In this document: piece by piece, positions 1 through 11,739 of the stretch
Layout: every line of letters begins with the position of its first letter
Position numbering within the stretch: position 1 is the stretch's first letter
NCBI GenBank assembly: GCA_023846275.1
Contig: JAIUJO010000142.1
Span: 1,190,409 to 1,254,408 of the forward strand
DNA from: Vanilla planifolia
Taxonomy: Eukaryota > Streptophyta > Magnoliopsida > Asparagales > Orchidaceae
Direction: 5' to 3'
DNA length: 64,000 bases
Translations under genes and position numbers: made by a program
The notes under the pieces: model-generated
What the model saw: the letters and a program-made list of their open reading frames with translations, nothing else
Database searches by the model: none
What the model was told of the DNA's origin: nothing

Positions 1-1001
1 TTTGTTCATCACCTCTTAAGAAGAGTAAAAGGCAATCTACAAAGCACAAATGGGACTTTGGTTGACAACTACTTGGAGCAGCCTAGTGCTTCTTTTTATA
101 TGTTGATTGTTTAAACCTCTTCTTAATTGCTTAGCTATAATGTGGAGAAGAAATAATGATAAAGGGTCACCATGCTTTAGTAAATAAGAGAGTTAGATGG
201 AACCATTTCCTTTCTCATTAATAATGACAAACAACTAGCTTATATTGTAGACACTCTTGGCTAGATTATCAAATTAACTATTGAAGTTAAACTTGTCAAA
301 CTCATGTTCTGCTCACAATATATTATTGACACATTCTTAAAAACTAGCTTGATAATGAAGCTATTAGGTTTGATCTTCTCATTTAAATCATGAAGTTGCT
401 CTTATGATAGTATGTATTCATATGCAGGTAAGGTAGTTTTAGTGATTTCTCCTTCCTTAGCAAAAGCTGATTGCTCTACTAAAATGATGGTGGGTAGGAA
501 ACTCTATAGGCTAACTACCAACAACTTGGTGTATTTCTCAGAAACTATAAATCCAAATGTCATAAAGTCTTCAAAAGATATATCGCAATTAGTCTTCAAA
601 AGGAAAATTAAATTACCAATACTACATTCTTTTTTTGATAGCATCATAAATGTCATCTTTGAAATATGGACCAGCAGTGCTTGCAAAATAAAACATTAAG
701 ATCATACAATCTACAAGAACATAAAGACTCCACCAAAAAAATATTTGTTTATTTTCTCCTTATTAACTTGCTAAATTAGCATAACATTTCATTTTAGTGA
801 TTCTAAGAATTATAAATAAAAGCACGTCTCATTTTTCTTATTAGGGAATAGTGAGACGTCAAGTAATCTACAACGTATTTGGCAACTAAGGACTTCTTTA
901 AGACTGAACTTTCGTATGGATCTTTAATTCTTTTTATATTACCCTTCATTTGCCTATTATTGAACATTGTGTGAATTGCATTTTGTTATGATCACCATCC
1001 T
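1..1001 (-). pseudogene. LINE reverse transcriptase fragment (copy 1)
   Basis: RT domain of LINE ORF2, which would copy element RNA into DNA at a nicked target. On the minus strand KDGDHNKMQFT (about 961-1001) matches the N-terminal KDGDRNTKFFH block typical of plant LINEs. A stretch at 504-686 carries LIFLLKTNCDISF and KYTKLLV, matching the LIPK...FRPISL...YKII region. HGDPLSLFLL at 145-174 is the QGDPLSP motif. At 32-43 the catalytic YADD/FADD box reads FVDC, preceded by SHLC. The changed second catalytic aspartate and many stops make it inactive. Thumb and zf-RVT lie beyond the window edge. Confidence 0.8.
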
Positions 1002-2169
1002 TAAACTACATAACACCTATCTTTTAACTCTTATACATTTGTTGCAATCGCATCCAGTACATTACATAAAGATTAAACTTGGAGTTGTACTAGTTCTATT
1101 CGGACTTGGAGCCCTTTGAGGTTTGGGAAATACACTTCTCATTAATCTCCGTTATTATTATCTTTGTGTGGATGAATTATGGTAGACCCTTCTTTATTGC
1201 AAATTTTTGTTTATTTTTATTAGCTCATCAATTTATTTACACTTATAATTTTTGGAGATTTTCATCATATATTCTTTATAGACATTCTCTTCAACCATCT
1301 CACAAGTCTGTCAATAGAAAAGTTGCTTGAAAATTTATTTAATAAGTGATTAAAATTTTGTTTTGGAATTTTTTTAATCATCCACCTCTACCAACAATTG
1401 TTATCATCATCATTAGCACTGACTTGTCAACTCGTGCTAACACTCTTCAATCAGCATTAACCCGAAAGCAAACCCAAAGTGTCAATGCCTTTTTTCAATG
1501 CTACTCACAAAATTTGGAACCCAAAGTGATTCACAGATCCATCCATGTCACATTGTTTGTTGCATATTACCTCACTTTTCTCCATTACTACTGCTTGAAA
1601 TGCATGTGCTCATTTAGGAACTATTTACAATTGTTAATTTTGTACCTTTTGAAGAAGTGTTTTTTTAAATAAATTCTAAGTATTTATTTTTTAATTTGTT
1701 CTACCTTTTGTAATTTTAAAATGTCCAATAGAATTCGAAAAAAGTATCCCATAGTATTCTTAAATGCCTTCTCCATACATTTCCTCCATTTTAGCAACCA
1801 TGGTCCGTTCATCTTAAGCTTAGTTAGTTCTAATCATGATAACTCATCTCTAACTCTTTGAAGTTATTTGCCTTCTCTATAACCTAGTCTTCTTCTTCTT
1901 CAATCTTCAAATATATATATTGCCAAATTTAAATTTTATTACCTTCTTTAAGGTGGGTTTTAGCTCTATTCAGCATATAAACTAGGCACTACATTCCTAA
2001 ACTATAAATTGGAAGACTCTAATTCTGAGAACAACTAGAGAGAATTTTATGCTTTGAATCCAAGTTCCTTGGAATGTAAGTTGTCTACGATTAGTTTTAA
2101 TTACTAATAGAGAAATGATCACTAACAAGGATTGGTATAACTAGAACTTGTTCATATGTTGAGCCACTT

Positions 2170-2420
2170 TTTTAGGAAGGCTTTGAGAAAATCACGATTC
2201 ATTAGGGTTCTATCCACAAAAATGACCTTTATATTTTTCTACCGTAGCAAAGATATTTGATTGTCCTTTCTATTCAGGGCAGACAAAGTTGAGTCCATGA
2301 ACAACCTTAAATCCCTCTAAAGATCTTCTCTGTTAATAAATGAGTTGTTGGCATACATAAATAGGTAGTACATCATTTGCATATCACCATGTTAAGAAAA
2401 TATTCTTAATTTTCAAATTT
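2170..2420 (-). pseudogene. LINE APE endonuclease remnant (copy 1)
   Basis: C-terminal part of the apurinic-type endonuclease that nicks target DNA for LINE insertion. The minus strand reads LSALNRKD just after the position of the GDFN motif, and then VDRTLMNRDFLKAF, which matches the (R)LDRxLxNxDF block near the domain end. Only about 20 residues separate the two blocks, where plant LINEs usually have far more. Copy 2 (41400-41600) has the same shortening, so the deletion predates the split of the two copies. Confidence 0.7.
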
Positions 2421-3139
2421 TAACATTATAAGCACTACAACTAATACACCTATACTTTGTTAGAAATGTTGCTTCACAATAATGAAAATTTAGTATCTTG
2501 CAAAGGATGTCCATTTATCTATTACTTGCAAAGCATCCATTTTTATAATTAATTTAATTTTGTGTAATCTACACATGTTATTATGGCCTGAAGCTACTGT
2601 AGAACTAACTACAACCTAAATGTTCAAAGGAAGACATTATGAATTACAATCGATAATGTCTACATTTTAAGATTTTTGAATGCTTCTTTTAGTGATTTTT
2701 AAAAAAAATAAATTTTTGACATTCCATTTAGTGTTTTTTCTTATTGACATATCATATTAGCCACAATGAAGCCAGTAAAGTATATCCCAAAAAGCTTGAG
2801 AGTCTTTGCTTTTTCCTAAATATCTTTATTCGAGCATTTCAGAGATTGAATCTCTACTTATTGTTTAAGCTACATGTCCTTCATGTGTTCAAATAAGATT
2901 TATATTATTTATCCTTACTTTATGATTGGTAATTGAAATTGATGATAGTATTATTGAATAGAAGATAAAAAGTATAATTAAGGTTTTTTTATTATGTGTT
3001 GATGTTTTTTTGATGTAGGGGGTACTAATACTATTTTATGCATTGATGGCTACACATGCTTGAAGTTTCACATTACTTATTACTTCACTAAATGGAAGTG
3101 TCTCATCTTTTCCATTTCAACATAAAAGAGTTTAGAACC

Positions 3140-3330
3140 TTTTTCTTGCTTGCATGGAATAGTTGAGAATCCTTGTCTAGTTCAATAATATTTGGGAAAA
3201 TTTTCATTACTTAATTTTTTTGAATAAGCCATGGTTGCACCAAATATTTCTAGAGATTCTAATATCTAAAGGAATATTTTTAGTAATATTGATTAGAACA
3301 TAGATTAGAACACCATGGAGCCATGTTAAG
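3140..3330 (-). pseudogene. LINE ORF1 zinc-knuckle region (copy 1)
   Basis: Remnant of the DUF4283/CCHC RNA-binding ORF1 protein of plant LINEs. The minus strand reads YVLVNITKNIPLDIRISR, matching the RVxVxxDLxKPLPxxIxI block that precedes the zinc knuckle. It is followed in another frame by ENFPKYY and QGF, matching YENLPKYC...QGH. Several cysteine and histidine codons are mutated and the frame is broken. The equivalent at 42343-42570 is better preserved and supports the call. Confidence 0.65.
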
Positions 3331-4429
3331 ATTAGTATTGTCATAAGAATACTTTTAATGACTTTCTAATAGTTAAAATGATTGAGGGTGGGGCATACTT
3401 CTTAGCCAAGTTGATTGGATGATGCTTCATTGAGATCCACAGTAGAGCTTACAAAGGTTTAGTACTAAGCTAAAAAGTCAGAAAGGTTCAAGGACCTTCA
3501 TTTAAAAGACTACAATTTTTTGAATGTTGTACATCCAACATCAAATGATTTCCAATTCTTGTGAAAATCTTAGAAGCATATGCTTACAACTTCACGATAG
3601 ATCCAAAGATGTCAATTATTTTTAATTCTTACTCATTGAAAATGCATATTGAGTCATACACTTGAAAATGATATATATTGAAGTGATTTTGATGGGAGTA
3701 ACCCTTTTAGAGACATCAAGCTCATCAAACATGCCTTTTCTTCACACTTCAAGAAAAAACATTAGCATTATCATGATTCGGAGGATAAAAAACTTTCTCA
3801 TATTCACTATAAAAAAAGGGCTACGAGCCTAATGCACGTAAGATATACCCAATAAGGGAGAGGAGCATACTTAGAAGAGAATGTCCCTAAAATCATCTTG
3901 GAAGTGTCATCTTGCTCATAGAAAACTTGAAGAATTATATCACCTCACTATTGCTTTGATGTTTGTTTGTGATGTTCCTTTGAAACTTGACTCAAAAAGT
4001 ACCTTTTTATAATTAAAAAATAAATAATGCTTAAAATAATGCAATTAATTCTTAGGAATGATTAATTTAAAATTTACTGAAATAGAAACTTTTACTCAAA
4101 TTTGTTCTTTTTCATTTTTTATTATTTAAGCTTGGTCATATGTCCTCTATGGTATTTACTCTTCATTTCAAATATTAACTTGTTTTCTTATGTTTCATTA
4201 ATTTCCTTCCTTTTAATTTAATCTGAGTAGTACATTTGAGTTTTGTAGATTAATCCTAAGCAAATGAGCTCCTCGCATCATACAGAGAGTGTTTCAGCAA
4301 GTGAGTGAGGGAATTATTAAGAAAAAAATTATTTGTTCAACACAAAAATATTTAAAAAAATGTTTAAAATAGTAAGAAATATATTAAACATAAAGAGAAA
4401 ATACCAACTAACATAATCAAGAATTTTCC

Positions 4430-5500
4430 TTTAGTCTATCGTGACAATGTAACTTAAAAGTTATTTAAGACTATGACCACTACTTTATTATTTTATTTTA
4501 TTTTTTTTCAAGAATTTTATCATTATTATTTTAGATTTTTTTAATTAATTTTATATATTTTTTGAAACCACTAAATTTTTTGGACACTTTTTATTATTGT
4601 AACATTTAGCTTTTTAAATATTTACAATATTAATAAATTTTTTGTATAAGTTTTAAGTTTTAACACCTTTTATTTTGTAGTGTTGTTGTTTTTATCTTGT
4701 AGTATGAAAAGATTTATTGTTCATTCATTCTCTAAATGATTTACATTTTTAATGTACTAATATTTACTTATATTATTGATAATTATTTATTTTTTAATAT
4801 ATGTTTACTTGTCATATTTATATTTTAAATTTAATTATTCATTTGAATTACAATTTTTCTAGATATAGCTTTTATTTATTGAAACTAAATTATTTTGTAA
4901 ATTGATGTGAAACAAAGAATTTTGGATATTACATAATAATTAATATTTTAATTTTTATATGAAAGTAAATTTTTATGTTATCAAAAGTTTTTAGTATGAA
5001 ATATTTCTATTACTATTAAAACTTTTTATATTGTGATCGCTTTGCTATCTTTATTGGTAATAATAAAATATACAATACTGCAAGCCATTTTTTTTAAATC
5101 AAATTTTTTTCATTCTAAAATTTATAATATTTCTTGATTACTACATCCAATTAATAGCATTATTCAACATTTTTTAGTTCAGCAACAAAGCATAAATAGT
5201 TATTACACAACACCAAACATACTAAATGAACAATAAAAGCATCTGTGAAATACATTTGCCTTATGTGACAATGACAGGCATCATTTTATGGCAAAGGTGC
5301 TCATATAATATATTTGTCTAATATGTCATCTTGAGAGTATTATAACTAGTTGATGAATCATCATCAATGACTATCAATATTTTCTAATATGAAATATGCA
5401 TTTGATGACATAACAATTTAATTATTAAAAGCTTTCTTATATCGTGTTTTTTTATTTATATATTAGGTTATATATATTCTTATTTTTTAATATTTTTTTA
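4430..5500 (+). repeat. AT-rich dispersed repeat, copy A (inverted partner of 20120-21170)
   Basis: The reverse complement of 20120-21170 aligns along most of this stretch. Shared landmarks are a gaccactacttta block near 4476, 'atctttattggtaataa' near 5050, 'gcaaaggtg' near 5293, 'atatatttgtctaatat' near 5305 and 'acaatttaattattaaaag' near 5415. No coding potential is visible and no clear terminal motif marks the ends, so the element class is unknown. It could be a non-autonomous DNA element or an LTR fragment. Confidence 0.7.
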
Positions 5501-6142
5501 CTAAGGTTTTTTAATAAAAAATTTTGCCTATCTATTTTGAAAATCCCATTTTAAAATTTGATATTATGAATTCATTGTTCATTTTATTTTTTTTATTTTT
5601 TTTATATATAATTAAATATTTTAAAAAAAGTATTTATGTTCACATTATTATTTTATATGCAATAATTTATAATCTTCTAGTCTTATATATTTGTGCTAAA
5701 AATTTTTTATTACACATTTTCTATCTGTTAGTAGAATGAAGTTCGTCATACAATAAGAAAAAATTATGTCTATATATTCTACATAAAACATAGAATATTT
5801 AAAAATTCTATGTATCAATATTTATATTTTTTTATTAATAATTATAAATATTTTTAACTTTATGATCTACAAACATATTTTTCAAGATTATAATAGTAAA
5901 ACAACATATATTGATGTATTATTAATAGTTACACATGTTTTTAATTTTTTGATATTGTTTAACATTTAATATACTCAATTTTAATGTTCAAATAGTTTAT
6001 ATTAGTATTATTTCTTGGAATATTTGTGCTTACCATTACTTATTTAAACATGGTTATTCTCCCTTTTTAATATTATGAAAAAGGAGGTATAATGTATTAC
6101 ACCTAATTATTATCTTAAGAATTGAAATTGATCAATAAAAAG
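5500..6142. other. AT-rich spacer without gene
   Basis: Extremely AT-rich sequence with long T and A runs. The open frame at 5524-5739 is only Phe/Leu/Ile/Tyr-rich translation of T-rich DNA and is not accepted as a gene. Some weak similarity to the flank of the inverted repeat may continue here. Confidence 0.6.
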
Positions 6143-6470
6143 GAATTTGTAAATATGTCTACAAATTCTTATTTAGTAGACACATATGTGAATTTTATTA
6201 AGCCTTTAACTACTTGGTCTCTCATAAAGTGATGTCTTACACTAAGAGTTTGCTCCTAGAATGACTAACGTGGTTCATTGGTAAAGCTAAGGCATTAACA
6301 TTATCAATTCTAATGGAAACATTTGAGAGATCTAAACCATAGTCATGAAATTACTGTCTCAAACATAACACTTGAACGATAGATGCTTTAGTCACTACAT
6401 ACTTCACTTCTATTGCCAATATGGCTTTACAATCTTTTTTTCTTGCATCACCATTAAATTAAAATATTTA
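6143..6470 (-). pseudogene. Copia A RNase H
   Basis: RNase H domain at the end of copia pol, which removes template RNA during reverse transcription. The minus strand reads AIEVKYVVTKASIVQVLCLR, then HDYGLDLSNVSIRIDNVNAL and ALPMNHVSHSRSK; in a shifted frame RHHFMRDQVVKGLIKF follows. These match the copia blocks AEAEYxA...LxDYGL...DNxSAL...HSRSKHIDxRHHFxRDxVxKGxI. The DN of the catalytic DNxSA block survives, while the AEAEY acidic position reads IEVKY. Confidence 0.85.
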
Positions 6471-6892
6471 TTAGTAGTTTATATGTGCCTAAGATATTTT
6501 TCTTATCTACATTAGAGCTTATAAAGCCTAGATCTAGGAAACCTATAAGATCTCATGAATGAACATTTTTAAAATACCTTAAACCTATGTTCATTATACT
6601 TTTTGTGTATTTGAAGATTAGTTTACTCAACTTTAGAAGGGCTTTCTAAAGATTTAATTGAAATCTTAGACATAAGCTAAGACTAAATAAGATGTCTGAC
6701 TTGTTAACTATAAGATATAATAAAGATCTAACAAGTTCTTCATGAAGATGTTAATCAATATATTACTAAATTTCATCTAAATCATCTAATTTATTCATTA
6801 AAATCTTCTTATATTTCACATGTTCATACCCAATTTTTCGAATTAAAGTTTTAATTACTTAGTCTATAAAAAAAATTCATCTTTTGTTACAT

Positions 6893-7560
6893 AATTTGTG
6901 ATCCAAAGAGGAAATCTATTTCACATCTTATACTTATCTCAAACTCCATTATGATTAACTTATTAAATTCCTTACACATATTTTCATTTATTCTTTCAAA
7001 CATTTTGTCATTGATATAAACTTCTATAAGCAATAAATGCTTACTTAAAGAATTTATCAATATTATGTTATCTATTTTTTATTTGTAAAAGCATTACAAA
7101 TTTGATAAAAACTCAATCTTTGATACCATAAACAAAGAGCTTCCTTAAGGCCATAAAATCCCTTCTCAAGCTTATAAACATAATCACTATGTACACGGAT
7201 GTCAAAACATATGGGATTTACTATACACACATCTTTTTTTATTATCCATTTTTAAAATGGATAATTTTAGTCTATTTCATATAATCTAAATTTCTTATGA
7301 CATGAATATACTAAGAAAATTCTAATAGCCTCTAATCATGTTACTAATAGAAATGACTCCTCAAATAATAGACCTTCAACTTGGATGTAACACTCACCAA
7401 TATATCTTCTTTTGTTTCTAGTGATCACTCTATTTTCGTCTAATTTATTTTTAAATATACATTTAGTTGCAATCACTTTTTGATCAGAAGGCTTAGGAAT
7501 TTGTTCCCACATTTGGTTTCTCTTAAGTAGATCCTACTCCTCTGTTATTACCTAAACCTG
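6893..7560 (-). pseudogene. Copia A reverse transcriptase
   Basis: RT domain of copia pol. The N-terminal part (about 7385-7545) reads in one frame through KPSDQKVIATKCIFKNKLDE and NRVITRNKRRYIG, matching WELVPRPxxxxxIGTKWVFRNKLDExGxxxRNKARLV. Further on, YKLEKGFYGLKEALCLWYQR (near 7135-7190) matches the YKLxKALYGLKQAPRAWYxR block. The catalytic YVDD box is YIND at 7007-7018, followed by MCKEFNKLIIMEFEIS and a FLFGSQI block matching FFLGLQI. Loss of the first catalytic Asp plus frameshifts inactivates it. Confidence 0.85.
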
Positions 7561-8089
7561 ATTGTTATCATTATGAGCTTCCCTTATACATACTAATTTT
7601 ATGAAAGATACAAATGTATTATGATTAATTCTATCATAAAGTTTCATGTCTAGCTCTTTGAGTAACTTCTCCTATAATTTATTTTTTTGGATGCAATGCT
7701 TTGTATTTTTATTATTTAAGTAATTGATGGCTAGTGTCTTCTCATTCTATTTTACTTTTTCTTTTACCTTCATCTTTATTCAAGTCTAAGTTCTTTTAGG
7801 ACTTCATCTATTAATCTAAAGTTTTGTTATTTATCTTATGGGTAGAGTCAACAACAACTATATTCATAATTTTCTCTCTCTTTTAAGTATCAATGCTGTA
7901 GCCTTTTTGAGCTTTTCAAAAAGAATAGACCCTATTAAAATTTTTGGGCATAACTTTTCATCAAACTTCTTCAAGTTGGACCTTTTTTATTAAGAATAAT
8001 TTATTTATAACAAAAAATATCAATTTAACTAACATTTAGTTACTTACTTTTAAATAACTCTTAAGGACTTTTTTTAAATATTGTCCTAA

Positions 8090-8510
8090 AATTAATTTTA
8101 TTTATTATATAGCAAGTTGTGTTAGTTTCCTCGACCAAAAAGGATTTTGATAAGTTGTATTCGATTAGCATTGTTCAACCCATCTCAATCAAGGACCTCT
8201 TCTTTATTTCTATAGTCCCATTTCATTGATGTCAATAAGTGCACATAAATTGATGCCTCTCATTTTTAAACTCATTTCTACTGTCACAATGAATAGAAAT
8301 TAATGTGAGAAAGGTTATTTTTTCTATCTCTTTTATTAAATTGGCAAAGATTTCATGTGTTGCACTTTTGCTCTCAAGAAATACAACTCAATTATATCTA
8401 GAAGATCATTAATAAACATAAATTTATATTTTTTTCTCCTTTATCTTTAGGATTGTGTGAGTCTAAAAAGGTCTAAATAAACTATCCCTAAAGGTCAACT
8501 ACTAGTTAAA
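8090..8510 (-). pseudogene. Copia A integrase core
   Basis: Retroviral-type integrase (rve) domain. On the minus strand TSS*PLGIVYLDLFRLTQS (8450-8507) matches TSRPLxLLHxDLFGPT and keeps the first catalytic Asp. LYFLRAKVQHMKS (8345-8395) matches VYFLRTKDE. CDSRNEF matches SDxGxEF, with the second Asp retained. WNGTIEIKKRSLIEMG matches QNGVVERKNRTLxEMA, keeping the third acidic position, and continues to TMLIEYNLSKSF. Parts lie in different frames, so the protein is broken although the D-D-E positions survive. Confidence 0.8.
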
Positions 8511-9409
8511 TCATTTTTAGGTTTAAAATAAATATTTTACTTTCCGTCTATGTTAGCACGATCCATACATTTTTAACTATTTTTTTTTGTTTGAAAAGAT
8601 CCTTGGCTATATCTAGCTTGCTTATTTTTTTAATGTAGAATATCCTATAGGACTAATTTTGATTATCTTTTTCCTAGACTTGCCTCCAAGTATTACCCAT
8701 CTATTTGGACCACATCTAATTTAGAAAAACTTTGACCAATCTTTAGTCATATCTCTTGAGCATCCACTACTCAATTCTCAAGAGCAATTTTTTGACTTTT
8801 TTGCTGTATAAGGCTGCATAAATTATAAAAGTTTTATTTAATAATCATAAATTGAAAATTTCATTTGCTTTTTTCCTATGCATAATTCCAAATTGTATTT
8901 CTTCTAACATATCAATGTCTCAAAACTCTATATCTCTATAAAATTATTATTAAAACAACTTCTTTCAAAATCTTTATCATTTAATCTTAGGAACCCAACA
9001 AGCTTGCCATAGTCATTTGAAACAAGGTTTTGAACTAGAAATAGTTTACTTAATTTGATAATCCTTTATGGTATGATGTTTTTTACAACTATAATGGTAT
9101 GTCATTTTGAATGATTAGGCATATTCAAAAGAAGACAAATTTATGCTCAAAAAATTAGACATAATGTGAAATATTAGTAAAATTTGTATGTTCAGCCGAA
9201 TAAATTTTTGTTTCCAAACTTGTTCTTTTTTCAAAGAAATGTTCTCAATGATCACAAAATCAATTTCATCATGTAAATTTTTTTCAGTCTCTTTTCATAA
9301 ATAATAAAAATGATAATTTATTCTTTGTAAAACATTTTTAAAATTTTATATACAGATATTGAAGATGATAAAACACTAATAACTTTTATGTAATTATTTT
9401 CAAGAACTT

Positions 9410-10330
9410 CACAAGGCCTGGAGCTTACCTTAATCTTTTATTCTTCACTTGTACTTGATTCATCATCATTTGTCTTGAACATATCATTCCTTCCTCCTCA
9501 CTACTTGAAGGAATATAGTTTAATTACTCTATAGAACTCCAAGTAGCTTGAAAATCTTACTTTTTTAATTCTCTTCTTTTCTCTTCCTTATTTATTATGT
9601 ATTTAAGTTGTGGATAAGCTTGTATAATATGTTTGGTTTGATCGCAATCATAGCATCTTAGTGTTTTCATCTTCTCTCTTGTTGTTTTGCACAAATTTAT
9701 ATTTACAATATTTTTTACAAAATGTTTATCTAAACCTTTAACATTAAAATTTACATCTTCCTCCAAGTCCATAGAAAATATAGATGTCGTATCTAGGTTA
9801 TCTTTGCTAGTTTTAAATGCTAATGGTGCATTGTACCTTTCTCCATGCTTTGCTTACTTATTGAGGCCTTCTTTTTAACTCCTCTATTCATCACAACTTT
9901 GTCATTAATAATTCTCTAAGTAACTCATCTAATGTGAGCTTGTTATGTCTTTGGATGCCTTTATTATTGTGGCAAGATGATCCTACTCATTGGGTGGAAT
10001 CTTTACCATGTTTCTTACAAGATCAAAATTAAATTTTTTTAAAGTTTTTTTAATTCATTAGTAATATTAGTAGTTGGGATAGACATCTTCTTTAGAGTTT
10101 CTCTAGAGATCATTCAAAAAAGCTCATAATCATGTGCAAAAAAATTATTTTTATTTCTTTAACTTACAAAGTACCTTCATCATAAGTTCCTTCTAACTTT
10201 TTCCAAACTTCATGTGTTGTACACAAATTCATAACTTGATTAAATTCAATTACAGATATACTACAATGATGGTAGTTGAGTGCTATGGTATTTAATTATC
10301 GTTCCATTATTATCAATACTAAGTGCACTA
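9410..10330 (-). pseudogene. Copia A gag (UBN2 capsid region and CCHC knuckle)
   Basis: Gag remnant, the structural RNA-packaging protein. The N-terminal part (about 10210 downward) reads EVWKKLEGTYDEGTL, matching the EMWxKLExTYEGT block of copia gag. Around 9900-9960 the minus strand reads LTLDELLREL, matching LSLEELIGSL. The open frame 9557-9772 holds CYDCDQTKHIIQAY, a C-x2-C-x4-H-x4-C knuckle whose last Cys is Tyr. It is followed by an acidic Ser/Glu stretch near 9450-9500 (DDESSTSEE), as usual downstream of the knuckle. Confidence 0.8.
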
Positions 10331-10399
10331 AACTACTTAATTTCATTTGTGCATTAATCTATAAGTAAATCTTATAGTTTTGTGGGCACTTTCCAATAT

Positions 10400-11440
10400 T
10401 GTAAGTCAATTGATTGGTTAAAAATTCTAAATAGATTTTTCAAAATATTAATAAAATTTTATGATTGAATGATGATAAGATAATTGAAGAAGACATTCAT
10501 CTAGTGATGAACCAATATAATCATGAGTTATAACATATTGAAACTAAATTTTAGAAGAAAATTAACAAAAACATATTTTGGATTGCACACAAAAATGGTA
10601 AGATAGAATTTAAATTTGTTATGCCATAAAAATAATAAATAAATAAACATAACAAATAACTAAAACACACATGATGGATCACCATAATGATTTGACTCAC
10701 TTTTTGCAGGGAACGCATTTCAAATTAATTGAAATAAAAACAATTATATCAATGCCACTTGCGAGGTGACTTATGAGTTTAATAATATTTGTTTCTTTTC
10801 TATATTATATTTGTTTTTAAAAAATAATTCATAAAATGAATTTCATATTCAAAGAAAACAATGATTTTATATATGCAAATTGTTCAATTTTATCATTCAA
10901 AAATTATATTAAAATTTAAAATGCTATAATTAAATAAATATATGATTTGGCTTAAACTAGGACATATGTCAATCCTTTAAATTTCTAGTTTTTATGGGTT
11001 CACTTATAACACAAGCTTTTGTGAGATTAACACCAACTTTTTTTTAGTGACATCATACTAAACTCAGGCTTTCATAAATGATGGGCTACTCTGCCCCCAA
11101 AAAAGGAAAAATACAACAAGAAGGAAAAATTAAAATAAGTTTGCACATCTTTCGATTATTGTTGATTAATAAATGAAGGAACAATGACCATAAAATTACT
11201 AAGAAAATTAAGAAATTGAAAGCTTAGAAATGCTTAGATCAGCTGAAAGAATTTACAATTTTGTGATGAACTAAGTTGTAGTTATTATGAAGAGAATTTT
11301 CTATAGTAGAGTTTGATGCAGTGACCCATTGATACCTCAATTATTGGTTCATGTTTATTGGTTATTTCATCAATAATGGATATATTTATATAGAACAAAT
11401 TTTAATCAAAGTTATTATAAAGTTAAGAAAAAGATGGTTT
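10400..11440. other. Spacer upstream of copia A, no gene seen
   Basis: This is where the 5' LTR and leader of copia A would be expected on the minus strand. No TG...CA boundary, tRNA-complementary primer site or matching second LTR was found by eye. The sequence is AT-rich with no convincing reading frame. Confidence 0.5.
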
Positions 11441-11735
11441 AAATGATGCTTCAAAATAGCTTAAAAAGCTTTTTGAAATAATTTAAAATATTTCTCTTAA
11501 TTGGTTAGCACAATGGCTCAAGTAACAACTATGGAATTAGCCATTATGTAGGATCAACCACCATCGTTAGATCTTATTAGAGAGGTTTTTGACTATCAGA
11601 ACAAAAACTATTAAAGCAAATTAGTTCTAGATTGTTAGATCAAGATGCATTAGGTTTAGCAATCCAATTAAGTAAGATGAGATATGGATCATTCAATTCA
11701 TCATTTGCAAAGACAAAAAATATCTCAACTATTGG
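11440..11735 (+). repeat. Fragment related to the LTR-like block at 26460-26710
   Basis: Shared landmarks in the same order are 'atagcttaaaaa' near 11456, 'attagccattat' near 11538 and 'gagatatggatcattcaatt' near 11680. In the other copy these lie near 26466, 26538 and 26680. The similarity ends where the LINE reading begins at about 11740, so this is probably a truncated copy of the same LTR family next to an older LINE. Confidence 0.5.
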
Positions 11736-11739
11736 AAAC

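Larger units (their letters stand above)
1..4340 (-). pseudogene. LINE retrotransposon copy 1 (ORF1 + ORF2 remnants), cut by window start
   Basis: Decayed non-LTR retrotransposon read on the minus strand, so its 5' end lies near 4340 and its 3' part runs off the window start. In order it shows an ORF1 zinc-knuckle region (about 3140-3330), an APE-type endonuclease remnant (about 2170-2420) and reverse transcriptase (about 1-1000). The same order and many matching bases occur at 38200-43370; aligned stretches look roughly 80% identical by eye. Relative to that copy, about 200 bp near 3960-4160 are extra here. Stops and frameshifts occur throughout, so no protein can be made. The plant LINE assignment rests on several independent motifs; the 5' end is inferred from where the two copies stop matching. 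Confidence 0.8.
6143..10400 (-). pseudogene. Ty1/copia LTR retrotransposon A, gag-pol remnant
   Basis: A largely collinear copia polyprotein can be followed on the minus strand in the order gag, CCHC, integrase, reverse transcriptase, RNase H, from about 10400 down to 6143. Integrase upstream of RT is diagnostic of Ty1/copia rather than gypsy. All parts contain stops and frameshifts. No LTR pair or primer-binding site could be recognised on either side, so only the internal region is annotated. It is one of at least three copia remnants here (also 27840-30066 and 55830-57370). Confidence 0.85.
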
